Below are positions 10,992-21,976 of a DNA stretch of 64,000 nt, in pieces. The notes beneath the pieces are model-generated. The model saw only the letters and a program-made list of their open reading frames with translations, was not told where the DNA came from and made no database searches. Source of the stretch: Zygnema cylindricum (Eukaryota > Streptophyta > Zygnematophyceae > Zygnematales > Zygnemataceae). The translations under genes and the position numbers were made by a program. Each line of letters starts with the position of its first letter. Within the stretch, counting starts at the first letter, position 1. The stretch is taken from assembly GCA_037447655.1 (NCBI GenBank), contig JBBHKE010000955.1:1-64000 (forward strand). The letters run 5' to 3'.

Positions 10992-11552
10992 TCATTGGGC
11001 ATAGTTTTGGAGAAAACCATCAAAAGACTTGTCCAAACAACCAAAATTCTTTGCTGCAAATGGGACAAACTCGTCCGCCGGGTCTCGGTGAGCATCATCC
11101 CTTTCTTTAGAAGTTGCTGGGTCCCAAGCCCCCATGCCCGTATGCATTGCCGCGCGAGAAGAAACGTAGGTCCCAGTCGGATCAGTAAGGACCACATCAC
11201 CGAAGGTTCGCCCAGTTCCTTGGAGGAAAACTAAGTCAACCCGAGGAATTCGGAGACCATTAGATTGGGAACGAGGAGGTAAGATATGAGAAACTTCCCA
11301 CTTCACAATGTAGCCTGCTTCGAAGCCAATCGCGGCAATCGCATCACGAACCATATCATGCGCGACTGTACGTTCACCCCCCCGCGAGCAACAAAGTAAA
11401 TGGATACTGTCAGAGTCAATAGGCTGGTTGCAAACACATTTGGGGCGCTCAAGAAGCGGAGGGTAAGGCAATCCCAAAAAAAGGCGGATAACAGAGTTAA
11501 ACTGGTTAGAAGTCAAGCGAAGTGTCGAAAAATGGGTGTTGCTTGTAATCAC
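10992..11552 (-). pseudogene. Restriction-like endonuclease domain of non-LTR element
   Basis: A 186-codon frame. It begins with RT-connection sequence (LRLTSNQFNSVIRLFLGLP), then a zinc-knuckle pattern CVCNQP...HLLCC with C-x-C-x8-H-x3-C spacing, then SRGGERTVAHDMVRDAI. It continues with RIPRVDLVF and GRTFGDVVLTDPT. In non-LTR elements with a restriction-like endonuclease, a CCHC knuckle is followed by a (P)D...DV core and a Dx VxxP strand, which this resembles. It is a fragment because reverse transcriptase is missing. The domain call rests on pattern memory and needs a profile search. Confidence 0.6.
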
Positions 11553-11767
11553 GCACCAGCCCCCCTCCTATAACACGAGCCTAAATAAGCACGTGATTGA
11601 GCTGAAGGTAGCGCGTTTAATAGATCATGGAATTCAACGGCTGCGAAGTGCTCGGATATGCGTTGTTGAAGATTATAGGGGTTAAACTTTAAGGATATGG
11701 GAAGATGAATTAGTGTAGTGTGTGTTAATTAACGTTTATGTTTTGTTAGGCTGAACCGAAATTGGTA

Positions 11768-12120
11768 GTGTTGTGTATCGGGTCAATACTTACCTCGATA
11801 AAACCGATACCGATAGCAATTGGTTATCGACAATTGAGGGGTCCTGTTATATGGCTCCGGAGCCAACAATCTTTTTGACACAGAAAAGTGTAAAACATAT
11901 AGTAAAATATATTATAGTACTTTATACTATATTGTAATAAACTTTGTACATTGTATAGTGTAGTACGCTACGTCTAACAATTTGTACTATCGTACAAAAA
12001 CGTACAAATGTACGGTTTAGGCAGTAGAGTTATTGTCATTAATTAACGGACGCGATATTTATCAATAATCTATAGCAATAAATCGGTTTTTTATAGCGAT
12101 AATTCTGATACCAATAACGT
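11768..12120. mobile_element. Family-B element with left terminus
   Basis: Starts GTGTTGTGTATCGGG after TA (11766-11767) and runs in the opposite orientation to the copies at 5800 and 7434, sharing the TACTATATTG-rich centre and GTACGCTACG. The right end near GATACCAATAACG is degenerate. Confidence 0.6.
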
Positions 12121-12330
12121 TCCCATCCCTCTACCCCATCTCCTCGTCTTTCTATCCCTGTCTTCCTATCCTTGTCTTCCTATCCCTTACCTTGAGCTAG
12201 TTTTCCCACGGCAGTTCATACGGCATTCGACCACGTGTCAAAAATATGACCGCCACCTTCTTCTTCCTTCCCCTCATCTCTCCCCCCTCTCCCTCCTCCC
12301 TCCCCTCCTCCTCTACTTCTCTCGCACGTG
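12121..12330. repeat. C/T-rich low-complexity tract
   Basis: Contains a short tandem repeat (CTATCCYTGTCTTC, about three copies at 12152-12190) and a CCTCTCCCTCC tract at 12275-12320. The open frames over it are compositional artefacts. Confidence 0.7.
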
Positions 12331-12900
12331 GGAAAAGAGCCTCGTCCTCTACATCTGGTTATCCATTCATAGTGCCATTTATCAAGCTCTCATTGGAGAA
12401 GACCATCATTCTTCTTCCGCCCAAGGCTGGGAAATTTTGAAACTTTTGAAACATTTGGAAGCCGGGCAGTTGATCGAAAACTTTCCAAGCTATCTCGAAG
12501 ATTGGGCAAATGAAAAGGATAAGGAGAATTAATAGGACAGAGGCACGTAGAATATTTTTGTGAGGAAACATGTTCAAGAAAATGAGAAGTAAACAGCAAA
12601 CAAACATAGAGGTTGAAACTTGAAAAATGATCAAGTGTTATGTAAAAATGTTGATGAAATGGAGGCAAAGACATTGCATCAGGAGAGGGGAATATAAGTC
12701 AATGATAACCAAAATGCAATTATTTTACGTTGAAGAGAGATTATCGAAATTAAATGAAATAAATGAGTAAAGTCGGACTTCCATTAGCAAAAATGTGAGG
12801 TTGTTTACTAAAGGTCGTAGTTTTTCGTACATGTCTGTACAACAATTATTTGTTTTTGTGAAAACACCTTTGCTGAAATACTCTTTGAATACTCTAAGGT
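12331..12900. other. No recognised gene
   Basis: Two overlapping minus frames (12359-12634, 12390-12674) and one further minus frame have no recognisable domain. Nothing supportable. Confidence 0.4.
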
Positions 12901-12901
12901 T

Positions 12902-13306
12902 ATGGGCATAAACCTTGACAGTCAAATGTTCTTCTTTTTAGAACACGATAAGTCATCGCTTAAACCCTTTACTGTACGTGTCAAATTAGTCCACGTGGAA
13001 AATAAATATAAAAATCCACAATGCACGCACGATCAGGTGCCTACACGTCCCATACGCCATTTACATTACGCCTATGTGGATGCGAGTCCACCTAAAACTA
13101 TGAGAAAATCTTTGACGGAGGATATTTTTAACGCTCTTCCACTGACTTTGTTGCACAAATTTCATATGGGAATTGCTTATCGCAAAGACAATTATTGCTG
13201 CGCGCAAATAGTTATCAAAAATTGTACATTTGAAGTACAGTATAGTACACATTACATACCTTTGGGTTCAGATTTGACCGTCAACTCGTTGAACAGCTTT
13301 GACTAG
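12902..13306 (+). other. 134-codon open frame running into a MULE-like arm
   Basis: The first ~90 residues read like real protein (RPIRHLHYAYVDAS, RKSLTEDIFNALPLTLLH), but I do not recognise a family. The last ~45 codons lie in the repeat arm beginning at 13168, so the stop is supplied by transposon sequence. It could be a piece of a host exon cut by, or captured next to, the element. No splice sites were identified. Confidence 0.25.
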
Positions 13307-13490
13307 CAAAAAAATTTAATGACGGTTAAAAAAAGTGTCGTGTTTGCGAACGTCAACCGTCATAAAAAAAAACAATTCATACGGCCGGCGCAGGTTTACA
13401 GTAACAAAACTGCAGCAACCATATGTAACTAAAATGGTTGCGCGCAGGTAGTTTCTAACTTCACGTGAGCTCCACTATGAGAGCACATGT
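13168..13490. mobile_element. MULE-like arm (second family member)
   Basis: Starts GGGAATTGCTTATCGC and matches 39285-39605 closely, and 7871-8215 and inverted 28655-28906 more distantly. Shared phrases include GCGAACGTCAACCGTCATAA and AAAACTGCAGCAACC. No partner arm is seen to the right before the copia element, so the element is broken, perhaps by the events that removed the copia 5' end. Confidence 0.7.
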
Positions 13491-13504
13491 TGACATAACT
13501 TGGG

Positions 13505-13885
13505 GTGTGTGCCCATGTAACGGAAACTTTGAAATGTTATTTTGGATTTTATGTCAAATTTTACGATGTACATGTCAAAGTGTTCCTATGTCAATCATTA
13601 CTTGCGCCTTCATTACTTCAAATATGTGACAGTTCTAGACGTCTACAAAATGTGCAACAGTTTACGAAACGAAATGCAGACGATTACTAAAATTCGAAAC
13701 TTCTTAAAAATGGTGATGTCTAACAAAACAACGACGATTGTAGACGTCAAGGTTTTTGTGACGTTGTTGATGTTTAAGGTTTTGTGACATAGCGAAGTCA
13801 TGCTACCATGTGACGTCATCAGTATATAGATTTTCCTTCATGGCTTCCTGATTTTGTTTTTTTATCTATTATCATTTGATATGCT
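13505..13885. other. Probable body of the broken MULE-like element
   Basis: Two overlapping plus frames (61 and 81 codons) with no recognisable domain. The sequence resembles the interior of the long-TIR family. No gene supported. Confidence 0.35.
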
Positions 13886-13895
13886 ATAAGGGCAT

Positions 13896-16862
13896 GTGTT
13901 CAGATTGTGTAATGCATACAAGAGAGCGAAAGCCACAAGAAATTTTCACTATGGATGGGACGAAAGTCTGGTTCCTTCTCAATCAGATGGTCGCCCAACT
14001 GCTCTTTTCAACGAACTTAAGGAGGAGGATGTGAGCAGCTTTCCCGACAACAGTGAAAAGAAATACTTTGCGATGGCACAAGCAACGGAAGGCATGGAGG
14101 AAGACGAATGGATAATGGACTCTGGTGCATCTGCCCACATGTGCCGCAATCGCCATCTATTTGAGAGTATTCAATCTATTTCACCCATCAAAATTTATTT
14201 TAGTGATGATACCTTTGTTGAGTCAAAAGCAAAAGGGAGGGTGTCACTTATGTTGAACGTAGAGGGAAAACCTGTGAAAAGGGTTTTGGAAGATGTGTTG
14301 CATGTCCCAGCTTTTAAAAGAATTTTTTTCTCTACGTCAGTGGTAGAAAAAAAAAGTTTTAAAACTATATCTGAGAATGGAAACAAAACAATGAGTAAGA
14401 ATAGGAAAATAGTTGCAGAGGGATTTGCTCGAGGAAACAATTTGTATCGGTTGAGTCTTGCAAATGATAATGAGAATGATGTTATGTAATCAAGTGTAAT
14501 AAGTGATTGTGATTTATGGCATAAACGTTTAGGACATGTGAATTATGATAGATTAGAAAAGATGGTAAATCAAAAAATGGTGGAAGGTGTAAAAATTAGT
14601 TAATAACCAGCATCAAATGTATGTGATAGTTGTGCAATGGGAAAAATTCATAAGTTGCCTTTCCCTTCGCAAACTGATCATAGAAGTAGCAGGGTGCTAG
14701 AACTAATTTATTCAAATGTATGGGGGCCATCTAGGTATCCATCTGTGGGAGGTGCTAAGTTTATGCTTACTTTTACTGATGATTATAGTAGATTTACTAC
14801 AGTTTATTTTTTGAAAAGCAAGTATGAAGTTTTTTCAAAATTTAAAGAGTATAAGGCTTGGGCTGAAAACCTGCATGAGAGAAAGATAGCGGGATTCACA
14901 TCTGATAATTGAGGGGAGTACATTTCTAATGAGTTTGCAGAATTCCTAAAATTGCATGGTATCTCACGTCAGCTAACCGTTCCTTATTCTCCGGAACAAA
15001 ACGGTGTTTCAGAGAGGATGAATAATACCATATCAGAGTGTGCTAGGACAATGATGGCTGATATGGACATAGATTTCAAATTTTGGGCAGAGGCTATGAA
15101 TTGTGCAGCTTATGTGAGAAACAGGCTAGAAACAAGGGTAGTTTAGGATAAAACACCTTACGAAATGTGGACAGGACAAAAACCAGATGTAAGTCACTTC
15201 AAAGTTTTTAGAAGAAAGATATTCTTGCTAGATAATGATCCACAAAAATGTAAATTAGAGCCAAAAGGCATACCAGGCATATTTTTAGGGTATGATGATC
15301 ATGCCAAGGGTTATAAAGTATATGACATTAAGAGAAATAGAGTTCTGGTAGCCAGAAACATCATAGTGAAGGATGAGGGAAAAAAAATAGATGTGTTTAG
15401 TCAGCGTGCAGATGAAAAGAAAGATCGAAGTGTTGATTATATCTTTTTAGAGGAAAATCCCATGTTTTTCAAGAAAAATATAGAAAATCCCATGTTTTTC
15501 AAGAAAAATATAGAAAATGCATCTACATTAGCTCAAAGTGACTTGCAATCATCTTCTCCACCAGAAACAAGAAGTGTTCTGCTCGAAAGAGTTGCAGACT
15601 CTCCTCTACCTCAAGGTGAAACTGAATCACAAGAAGAATCACATGTATCGAAGAGGTGGAGCCAACCATCTATACCAGCATCAGAATTTCTTGGTGGAGC
15701 TAGGCGAAGTGCACGACTCAGGGGAGAAAATGCAGCCTTTGCTCATTCAGCACACATAGAAGAGCCTCTAACATTGAAAGAAGCTTTTTCGATTAATGAA
15801 AGGGAACATTGGGTGGAAGCCGTCAATGAGGAAATAAAATCCATCTTGGAGGCCCAAACTTGGAATCTGGTGGAGCTTCCTCCAGGAAGAAAGGCTATTG
15901 GAAGTAAATGGGTGTTTAAATTAAAATTGAACCCAGATAATACCATAGACAGGTATAAGGCTCGACTGGTTGCTAAGGGATATAATCAAAAAGTGGAGAT
16001 AGATTATGAAGAAATTTTTTCATCGGTTGTAAGGTTTCCATATGTTAGCATCTTACTTACATTAGCTGCCATAGAGAATTTTGACATCCATCAAATGGAT
16101 GTTAAAACTGCCTTTTTGCATGGTGATTTAGATGAGGTCATTTATATGAAGCAGCCAGAGGGTTATGAGGAAGCAAGAAAAGAAAATCTTGTGTGCAGAC
16201 TTTTAAAATCTTTGCATGGCCTAAAACAGGCCCCTAGGCAATGGAACCGAAAGTTAGATGAGTTCTTGACAGGATTAGGATTTACAAGAATTAGCTCAGT
16301 TCATTCAGTATATGTGATGTGTGGTGATAATCCTGATGAGGTGATATTCATTGCTGTGTATGTTTATGATTTGCTGCTAATTAGTAGGAACAAAGAAGGA
16401 TTTGTTAGAGTAAAACATGCTCTTAATTCACAATTTGAAATGAAAGATTTGGGTGAGGCAAAATATATCCTTGGCATACAAGTTGAAAGGGATAGAGAAA
16501 AGAAAATCATTAGGCTAACTCAAAAAGAAGCAATAGGAAACATGTTGGAAAAATTTGGATTGGCTGATGCCAAAGGTTGTGCAACTCCTATGGAGTATAA
16601 GCAAAAACTTGAAGGAATGGAGCATGTGTTTGGAGTCATAATAGATGAGGAATTGAGTGCAGAAGAGCAAAATTTTATGTCCCAAGTACCCTATAGACAA
16701 GTTGTAGGAAGTCTAATTTACTTCATGAATTGCATTAGGCTCGATTTAGCTGCAGCCGTTGGTGTGTTGAGTAGAAGTCTACAAAATCCACGAAAGAGAA
16801 ATTGGGAGGCAGCAAAAAGGGTCTTAAGATATCTTGTTGGTGTTGTTTTTAGAAAGCTTTAG
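13896..16862 (+). pseudogene. Ty1/copia polyprotein 1 (protease-integrase-RT), dead
   Basis: One frame runs the whole length, interrupted only by stops at 14487, 14601, 14604, 14910 and 15144. The order is protease (DSGASAHMC near 14120), GAG-pre-integrase (DLWHKRLGHVNYDRL, ~14511), integrase (14637-15150) and reverse transcriptase (15780-16860: SKWVFKLKLNPDNTIDRYKA, MDVKTAFLHGDL, LHGLKQAPRQWN). Key residues are lost. The first integrase aspartate in the usual HSDVWGP is Asn (YSNVWGP), and the RT YVDD box reads YVYD. The gag capsid and zinc knuckle and the 5' LTR are absent. At 15452-15511 a 30-bp tandem duplication repeats ENPMFFKKNI in frame. RT is cut at about 16845 by foreign LTR sequence. 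Having stops but no frameshifts suggests decay mainly by point mutation. Confidence 0.92.
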
Positions 16863-17712
16863 TCCTCTCTATGCCTCAGGTGTGAGGGAGAGAGAGCTGT
16901 TCAGGACTTAAGTTATTTTTGGTTGGGTTTGGTTCAGTACTTACCAAAATTAGTGTGACAGTGAAGTTGGGAGTTCACGGTTCATTCACACTTGGGACAC
17001 GCGTCGTCACTTGAGAGAAATGCATGAGCATGTCCTCCGTGGACGTACGGAAATTTGACAGGACCACGGGAATTTGTGAAGTTAGTTTTACGATGCCAAA
17101 TCCTCTAATCGGACGGTTGACATCCGCCACCAACAAATATTGACGAGGCGTGACTAGATCTCTATCACTTTACGTTGTCTGAACTTCGGTGTAAATATTT
17201 GGTAGAACAAAATTTTGTCCGTAGTGAATTAGTTGTTTAGTGTTGAGAATGTGGATTATGACATACCTTCAGTACACAGGTATACTCACAGTATTTGTTG
17301 TGTTAGAATGTTAGATGTATGGCTGGAATGCCTCCGTACAGCTTAGTGTAGTTTCGGTGTATAGAAGTAGGACTTAGTGAATTTGATTCATTAGGAACAA
17401 ATGATATGAAAACTGTACACTCAGTTTTATGTAATTCCATTTCTGCATATCTCACAGATCTGTAAGCGGAATTCATTGAAATTTTGTGTATGTGTTCCTA
17501 TGTATGTTATCTACACTGTGCCAAGTTTACAGGACCATTGGAGCGTTTTTCTGAGAGTTATAGTCTGTCAAAGTTGCTGTTCAGCCATCGATATTTGTGG
17601 AAGATTCCTCTTTTGATTTGTTATACGATGACTACTGCTGCATCTTCTTCATCTTCTTCATCTTCAGAGCCAGCAGTTGTCTCAGAACAACAGTTGGGAC
17701 TAGAAAATCTTT
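16845..17712 (+). mobile_element. Inserted LTR, leader and gag start of another copia element
   Basis: The RT frame ends in VLRYLVGVV and resumes at GGDKVSINTWSDASYGD, which in copia proteins are nearly adjacent. The ~865 bases between start with a phrase (AGAAAGCTTTAG) resembling the LTR start at 18228 (GTAAGCTTTAG). They continue through a block (GACATACCTTCAG...GGTATACTCAC) also present at 9160-9200, and finish with an ATG (17628) and a serine-rich gag-like N-terminus. The same layout (leader then MSTST-type gag start) occurs at 62.9-63.5 kb. The likely history is insertion of an element followed by deletion of most of it, or a template-switch chimera. Confidence 0.65.
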
Positions 17713-18203
17713 GGCTTACTTTGGGAGGGGACAAGGTTAGCATTAATACTTGGAGTGATGCTAGCTATGGTGATGTGCCTAGTAGGAAGTCTACAACTGG
17801 GTATGTCATTCAGATTGGAAGTGGAACTTGTAGTTGGAGTAGTAAACATCAAAAGGTCACGGCTCAATCTACTATGGAAGCCGAATACATGGCTGCGAGT
17901 GCTACCTTGAAAGAGTTGCTATGGATTAAGGCATTTCTTCAAGAATTGGGTTTTACACAACACGGGACACAAATAATATGGTGCGACAATCAAGCAGCCA
18001 TTTCTGTGGCTACAAACCCAAGTCACCATTTCAAGAGTAAACATGTGGACATTCAGCTCCATTTGGTCCGAGAGAAAGTATTTGCAAAAGTGGTAAAACT
18101 TTGTTATTTGCCTGATGAGAAAATGGTTGCGGACATGTTGACAATAGCCCTTCCCGCTCCTAAATTAGAGTATTGCAGAAAAGCATGTGGTCTAAGTGAG
18201 TAA
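17628..18203 (+). pseudogene. Chimeric ORF: copia gag N-terminus fused to RNase H
   Basis: An uninterrupted frame, open upstream to 17484. From ATG 17628 it encodes MTTAASSSSS and about 18 more gag-like residues. It then switches directly to the copia RNase H domain: NTWSDASYGD (first catalytic Asp), STMEAEYMA (Glu), IWCDNQAAI (Asp), and SKHVDIQLHLVRE (the usual HIDIRYHF region). The catalytic D-E-D residues are all present. The RNase H part belongs to copia element 1, and the gag part to the inserted element. No promoter or transcript evidence. It looks like a chance in-frame join. Confidence 0.7.
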
Positions 18204-18209
18204 GTCTTC

Positions 18210-18480
18210 TAAAGCTTAAGGGGAGTATTGAAAAGTAAGCTTTAGTAATTCTTAGAAATTGGAGTTTAGGACTTAGAATATTTTTAGAATACCAAGATTT
18301 AGAGTGAACTGAACCATTTTGTGCAGGCCACTATTTGTATTTGGGCATTCTAAATTTGGTCCACAGTACTCAAAGGTTTTGAAGTATTGGGTTGGGACTG
18401 GAAACAGTTCAATTAATTTGGGAAAGCTTACGATTTTTCTGTTTTTGAATTATTTAATATTGTGCTTAATTTTCATGTAG
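18210..18480 (+). mobile_element. Polypurine tract and 3' LTR remnant of copia 1
   Basis: After the RNase H stop, AAGGGGAG (18218-18225) is a typical polypurine tract. The LTR then starts TGAAAAGTAAGCTTTAG at 18228. The right limit is uncertain and I could not find the matching 5' LTR upstream of 13896. The next exon-like sequence begins at 18581. Confidence 0.55.
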
Positions 18481-18580
18481 TAAATTCTATGAGATTTTTT
18501 GGGTTTTCTCCATCACTACATCGCTAGAATTTTCTTCTGATTGCTTTTCTTTTTCCTTTTCCTTATTTTTTCCTGGACAG

Positions 18581-21500
18581 GTTGGAGCAAAAGATGAGAT
18601 AGAATGCTATTATGCCACCGGAGAACAGGATAAAACATTTCATAGACGCATTTATTATTTTAAAAAGTAAGTGGAAAGTAAAGCTTTGCAATGCTTGTCT
18701 TATGATACCGTTCTTTCTAACATTTTCTACTCAATCTTTTGGTGCGCTTTTATGCTTTAGAACAAATCTGTTTTGCGTAGAATAGTTGGAAACAGATACC
18801 TTTTTTCGCAACTTCTTTTTCCAACTTCATTCTTTATCTTCGTTTGTTAACAGAGGCTCGTCCGTAGTGAATGATTCGTCTGCCACGAGGGATTTAGTTC
18901 TTGTTCATTATCTCGAGACCACGGTATGGAAATGTCTTTCCTCTCTCCATTCAGTTTCGGAAGAGGCAGAGGGAGAAGAAGAGCAAGGAGAGAGGGAGTG
19001 ACAGAGGCAGAGGGAGAGGGAGAGCAAGGAGAGAGGGAGTGACAGAGGCAGAGGGAGAGGGAGAGGAGAGGGAGAGGAGAAGGGAATGGGAGAGGGAGAG
19101 GGGAGGGAGAGATGGGTGTGATTGGACCTCCATAAATTTGGGCTAAAAAACCTTTGCTTACCAAGATGTAATCGAAAATGCAGGAAACGAGGAAATCAAC
19201 ATCCTGGAGAAACAAAACAAATGGTGGTAGATCCATTCATGAAAACCTTCAGGTACTGCTTCTTTCAGATTGGTTAGGGTGTAGGTGATAAGAGTCATCA
19301 ATGAAAAATAGTTCTTTGAAAACTTTCTCTGTTGAATTGCGTATAGGAAAGTTTAAAAGGCTTTTTATGGCTTGAGCTCCTTGTGGAAGCTTAACTCAAA
19401 GCTCATGGTATGGAGTCTGCTTTCGGTTCACTTCGTACAAAGTAGTCTCTAATCTGGACGTAACTGCAAGGGCATACAATACTTGTAGTACTGCAGTACA
19501 GTACTCTAGGACTAATACTAGTATTAGTAGCACAGTAAAGTAGTCTCTAATCTGGACACATGTCCCAATTCACAAGGGCATCCAGTGCTAAAGTACTACT
19601 GTACTAGGGTACTAATACTAAAGACTGCAGTCTTATTGTAACTTGTTTTTGCATTTGCATAAATACTGTTGCGAGGGCAAAAGCTTTGATGGAGAGAAGT
19701 GTCAGAGCTGGTGATGTTTTCAGATGACTTCTGCATACCGACTACTGTAGCTTTGACTCCTGAAAAGCACTGTACTGAGTTGTTTGTTTGAAAACTAAAA
19801 GGCTTTCACCTCACTTGATAAAATTTGGTTTTCGGAAGATTATCGGCAGTATGATTCAGTGTAATTCGTTCGGTTGGCGATTTTGGGCTGTCTAAAACAG
19901 CTTATTCTCTGCGCTTCTACTACTTTGCAAACATGTCTTGAGAACTAACTTCAGGAATAACTTTTTTGTATCAAAATTTGACACTCGATAAACATTTGTG
20001 ATAGTCAAAGAGTGCGATACTCCTAAAGCGCTGTTTCGAACACTGTAGCGCGTAAAGGTCACAAGAAGGGTGTACGGAATCGTGAAGGCTTAATCCTCAG
20101 CGGTACATCTCGTCCTTTTTTAAGCAACTGAATGAAAATCACTGTCTAAACTGCTCATGCCCCCTAATCATCTGCTTCAGTAGTTTCCAGGTCTGTTAAT
20201 CTACCGATGGTTTGTTCTATAAAATAAAAAAGCAGTGCATCTAACTAGTATCCGAAGCCTTTTCGGATATGTTTATGCAATGATGGTTTCATCTATTTGA
20301 AGTCTATTTCATTGCAAATTGTGGATTCAATGTTTTTGTGGGGAAAACTTAATTCGCAGGGTCCTCCTTCACCATCTGTGGAGGAAGAACAGACTTTGGG
20401 TCTTGCAAATCCAGTGGAAGAAGGACCGGGTAAGTTTTGCTTTTTGAAAACAACCTACTTGTGCTTGTGTAAACAGTTAACTAAAAGAAATCGTGATGTG
20501 AGAGGGAGAGGGAGAGGGAGGCAAAACTGCTGCAAGAAAGGAGCAAAGTAGGTTTCCATGGAGCATTTTCAGTTTGAGGTTCTAGCAGGGCTATCTGAAA
20601 CAGTCTACCGCTGTTATGACATGAAATGACGATTCTTGATACTGTTTGCGGAACGAAAGGCGATTCTAGTTTTGAGGATGTGTTAGTGACCTTGCGTCCG
20701 TATTCAGTGGCATTCGAAGACCCTCGGAGGAAAATTGAGAAAACACATTAGATAAGTGACCAAACATATTTCCCCTTGCAGATGAGGATTGGCTCTCGGA
20801 TTCTCCTTCCTCGGATCGGCGTTTTTAGAATTCGCAAAAAATGTATATATTACCAGGTAAGTTATGCAAGGGTATTAAGAGTTGGAAAAACACTGAAATC
20901 AAGGAGAAATTTCTTAGAAAGAGCTCATAATGAACATATGGAACAACAGTTGGCCCACATGGAGCAAATGAATGGACAAGAAATTTATTTTTGCAGCCAA
21001 AATTACCAGAATTAAATTTTTGATCAGATGATTTTCATGAAGTGTGTTCAGTTTGGCGCCTTGTTTGGAGAAATTTGCAGAAAATGGATATGAGTTTTTG
21101 AAAAGAGCAGATTCAGATGAAAGTTTTTCACAAGGATTCGATCTCCAGGAGTTTTGCCACACTACTGTGGAAGCATTTCAGTCATCCCTGCAAACAGTTG
21201 CTCAGGTGAAGAAATATTCCAATAGTAAAGGTTTCGCTTGTAAAAACTGAAATTTCTCTATTCAGTCCCTCGTCTCTAGTCAATGGCAATCCTCAAAAAA
21301 TTTGATTGCATACATTGGTTCGGGGAATTGGGGTTTACACAAGATAAATACAGTTTTTACAACCAGAGAAAAGGATGTCAGATTTTGACGATGACTTGTT
21401 GAATGGAATGTTCTTTTTAGCTGAAACCCTAATTGTCTTTTATAAATGGCTTTGAGAAAGTGCGCCGCCCATCGCTTTTAGAGTTAGTGAATTATTAGCG

Positions 21501-21976
21501 TTGACACTTTACTAGAATTTAACTACACTACGTCATGTTTTGCATTGTGGCTCATTATCGGCCACTTGAACTTAAATAGTTTATTAGCGCTCATTGTGGT
21601 TTTGGGTCAAAAATCACTCACTCGACTTAGAGTGATTGACTCTAATAGATGGATAATTAACTGGATTTTGCTTTCGATTGAGGATTTGGATTTGTCATTT
21701 CAGATTCGTGCACCGGAGTCGAATCTATTTCGGATCGTTGAAGGATCGAATGTAAGCAATAAGCGAAAATACGCCGAGGTTGACGAACAAGAAGATGGCC
21801 GCTTGGAAAGCTTGCGTAAGAAAGCAAAAACAATGAAGTTTCAAATTGACTACAAGTTTTGCCTCGTGGCTCATTATGGGCCACTTAAATTAAATAGTTT
21901 ATTAGCGCTAATATATGGTTTTGGGTCAAAAATCAGTAATGCAGTTGGTTGGAGGCACTTGGGGATAAATAGTTAA
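18581..21976 (+). CDS. CG-1 (CAMTA-like) domain gene, 5' part missing
   Basis: CG-1 domains bind DNA in plant calmodulin-binding transcription activators. Exon 18581-18666 encodes CYYATGEQDKTFHRRIYYF, matching the CYYAHGE...FQRRSYW block. Exon 18854-18923 follows in phase and supplies DLVLVHYLE, matching the domain's (H)IVLVHYRE end. Further candidate exons in compatible phase are 20360-20429 (acidic, PPSPSVEEEQTLGL), 21081-21205 (ENGYEFLKRADSDESFSQGF) and 21704-~21855 (ends in basic LRKKAKTMK, NLS-like). Another possible exon, 20782-20856, would introduce a stop at 20826 if joined after 20429. The N-terminal half of CG-1, the TIG, ankyrin and IQ regions are not found, and copia 1 lies directly upstream. 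It may be a gene split by the retrotransposon, a short diverged homologue, or a pseudogene. The first two exons are secure as CG-1, the rest tentative. Confidence 0.55.
18950..19112. repeat. GA-rich minisatellite in intron
   Basis: Purine-only stretch with a ~55-base unit repeated (GAGGCAGAGGGAGA... GCAAGGAGAGAGGGAGTGAC twice). It lies in the long intron after the second CG-1 exon. Long frames on both strands here are low-complexity artefacts. Confidence 0.85.
19439..19640. repeat. ~100-bp direct repeat with palindromes
   Basis: AAGTAGTCTCTAATCTGGAC occurs at about 19440 and 19538. Each copy is followed by CAAGGGCAT and a run of alternating GTAC/AGTACT words. Inside lies the perfect 18-bp palindrome ACTAATACTAGTATTAGT (19511-19528). 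Intronic position in the CG-1 locus. Confidence 0.7.
19641..20359. other. Intron-like sequence, no further feature
   Basis: Within the CG-1 locus between candidate exons. I see no additional exon with both splice sites and a consistent phase. Confidence 0.4.
21538..21937. repeat. 80-bp direct repeat flanking the last CG-1 candidate exon
   Basis: The block CTCATTATCGGCCACTTGAA...TTTGGGTCAAAAATCA at 21538-21616 recurs at 21857-21937 with few changes, about 321 bases apart. Because the second copy falls at the end of the open frame of the last candidate exon, that exon's 3' end may be repeat-derived. Confidence 0.75.

Larger units (their letters stand above)
10700..11680 (-). mobile_element. 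Non-LTR retrotransposon copy A, 5'-truncated
   Basis: Only the last part of the element remains: endonuclease-like domain, then a 3' region with a stem-loop (10727-10741) and AATAAA (10715-10710). Homology to the copies at 42.7-46.1 kb continues upstream to about 11660 across a frame break near 11560. Compared with copy B it lacks the ~148-bp extra segment after the coding end, so A shows the more normal 3' organisation. Confidence 0.75.

Noticed and set aside
20782-20856. An additional CG-1-locus exon
   Set aside because: Splice sites are acceptable, but joining it in phase after 20429 gives a stop at 20826. Mentioned only as an alternative.
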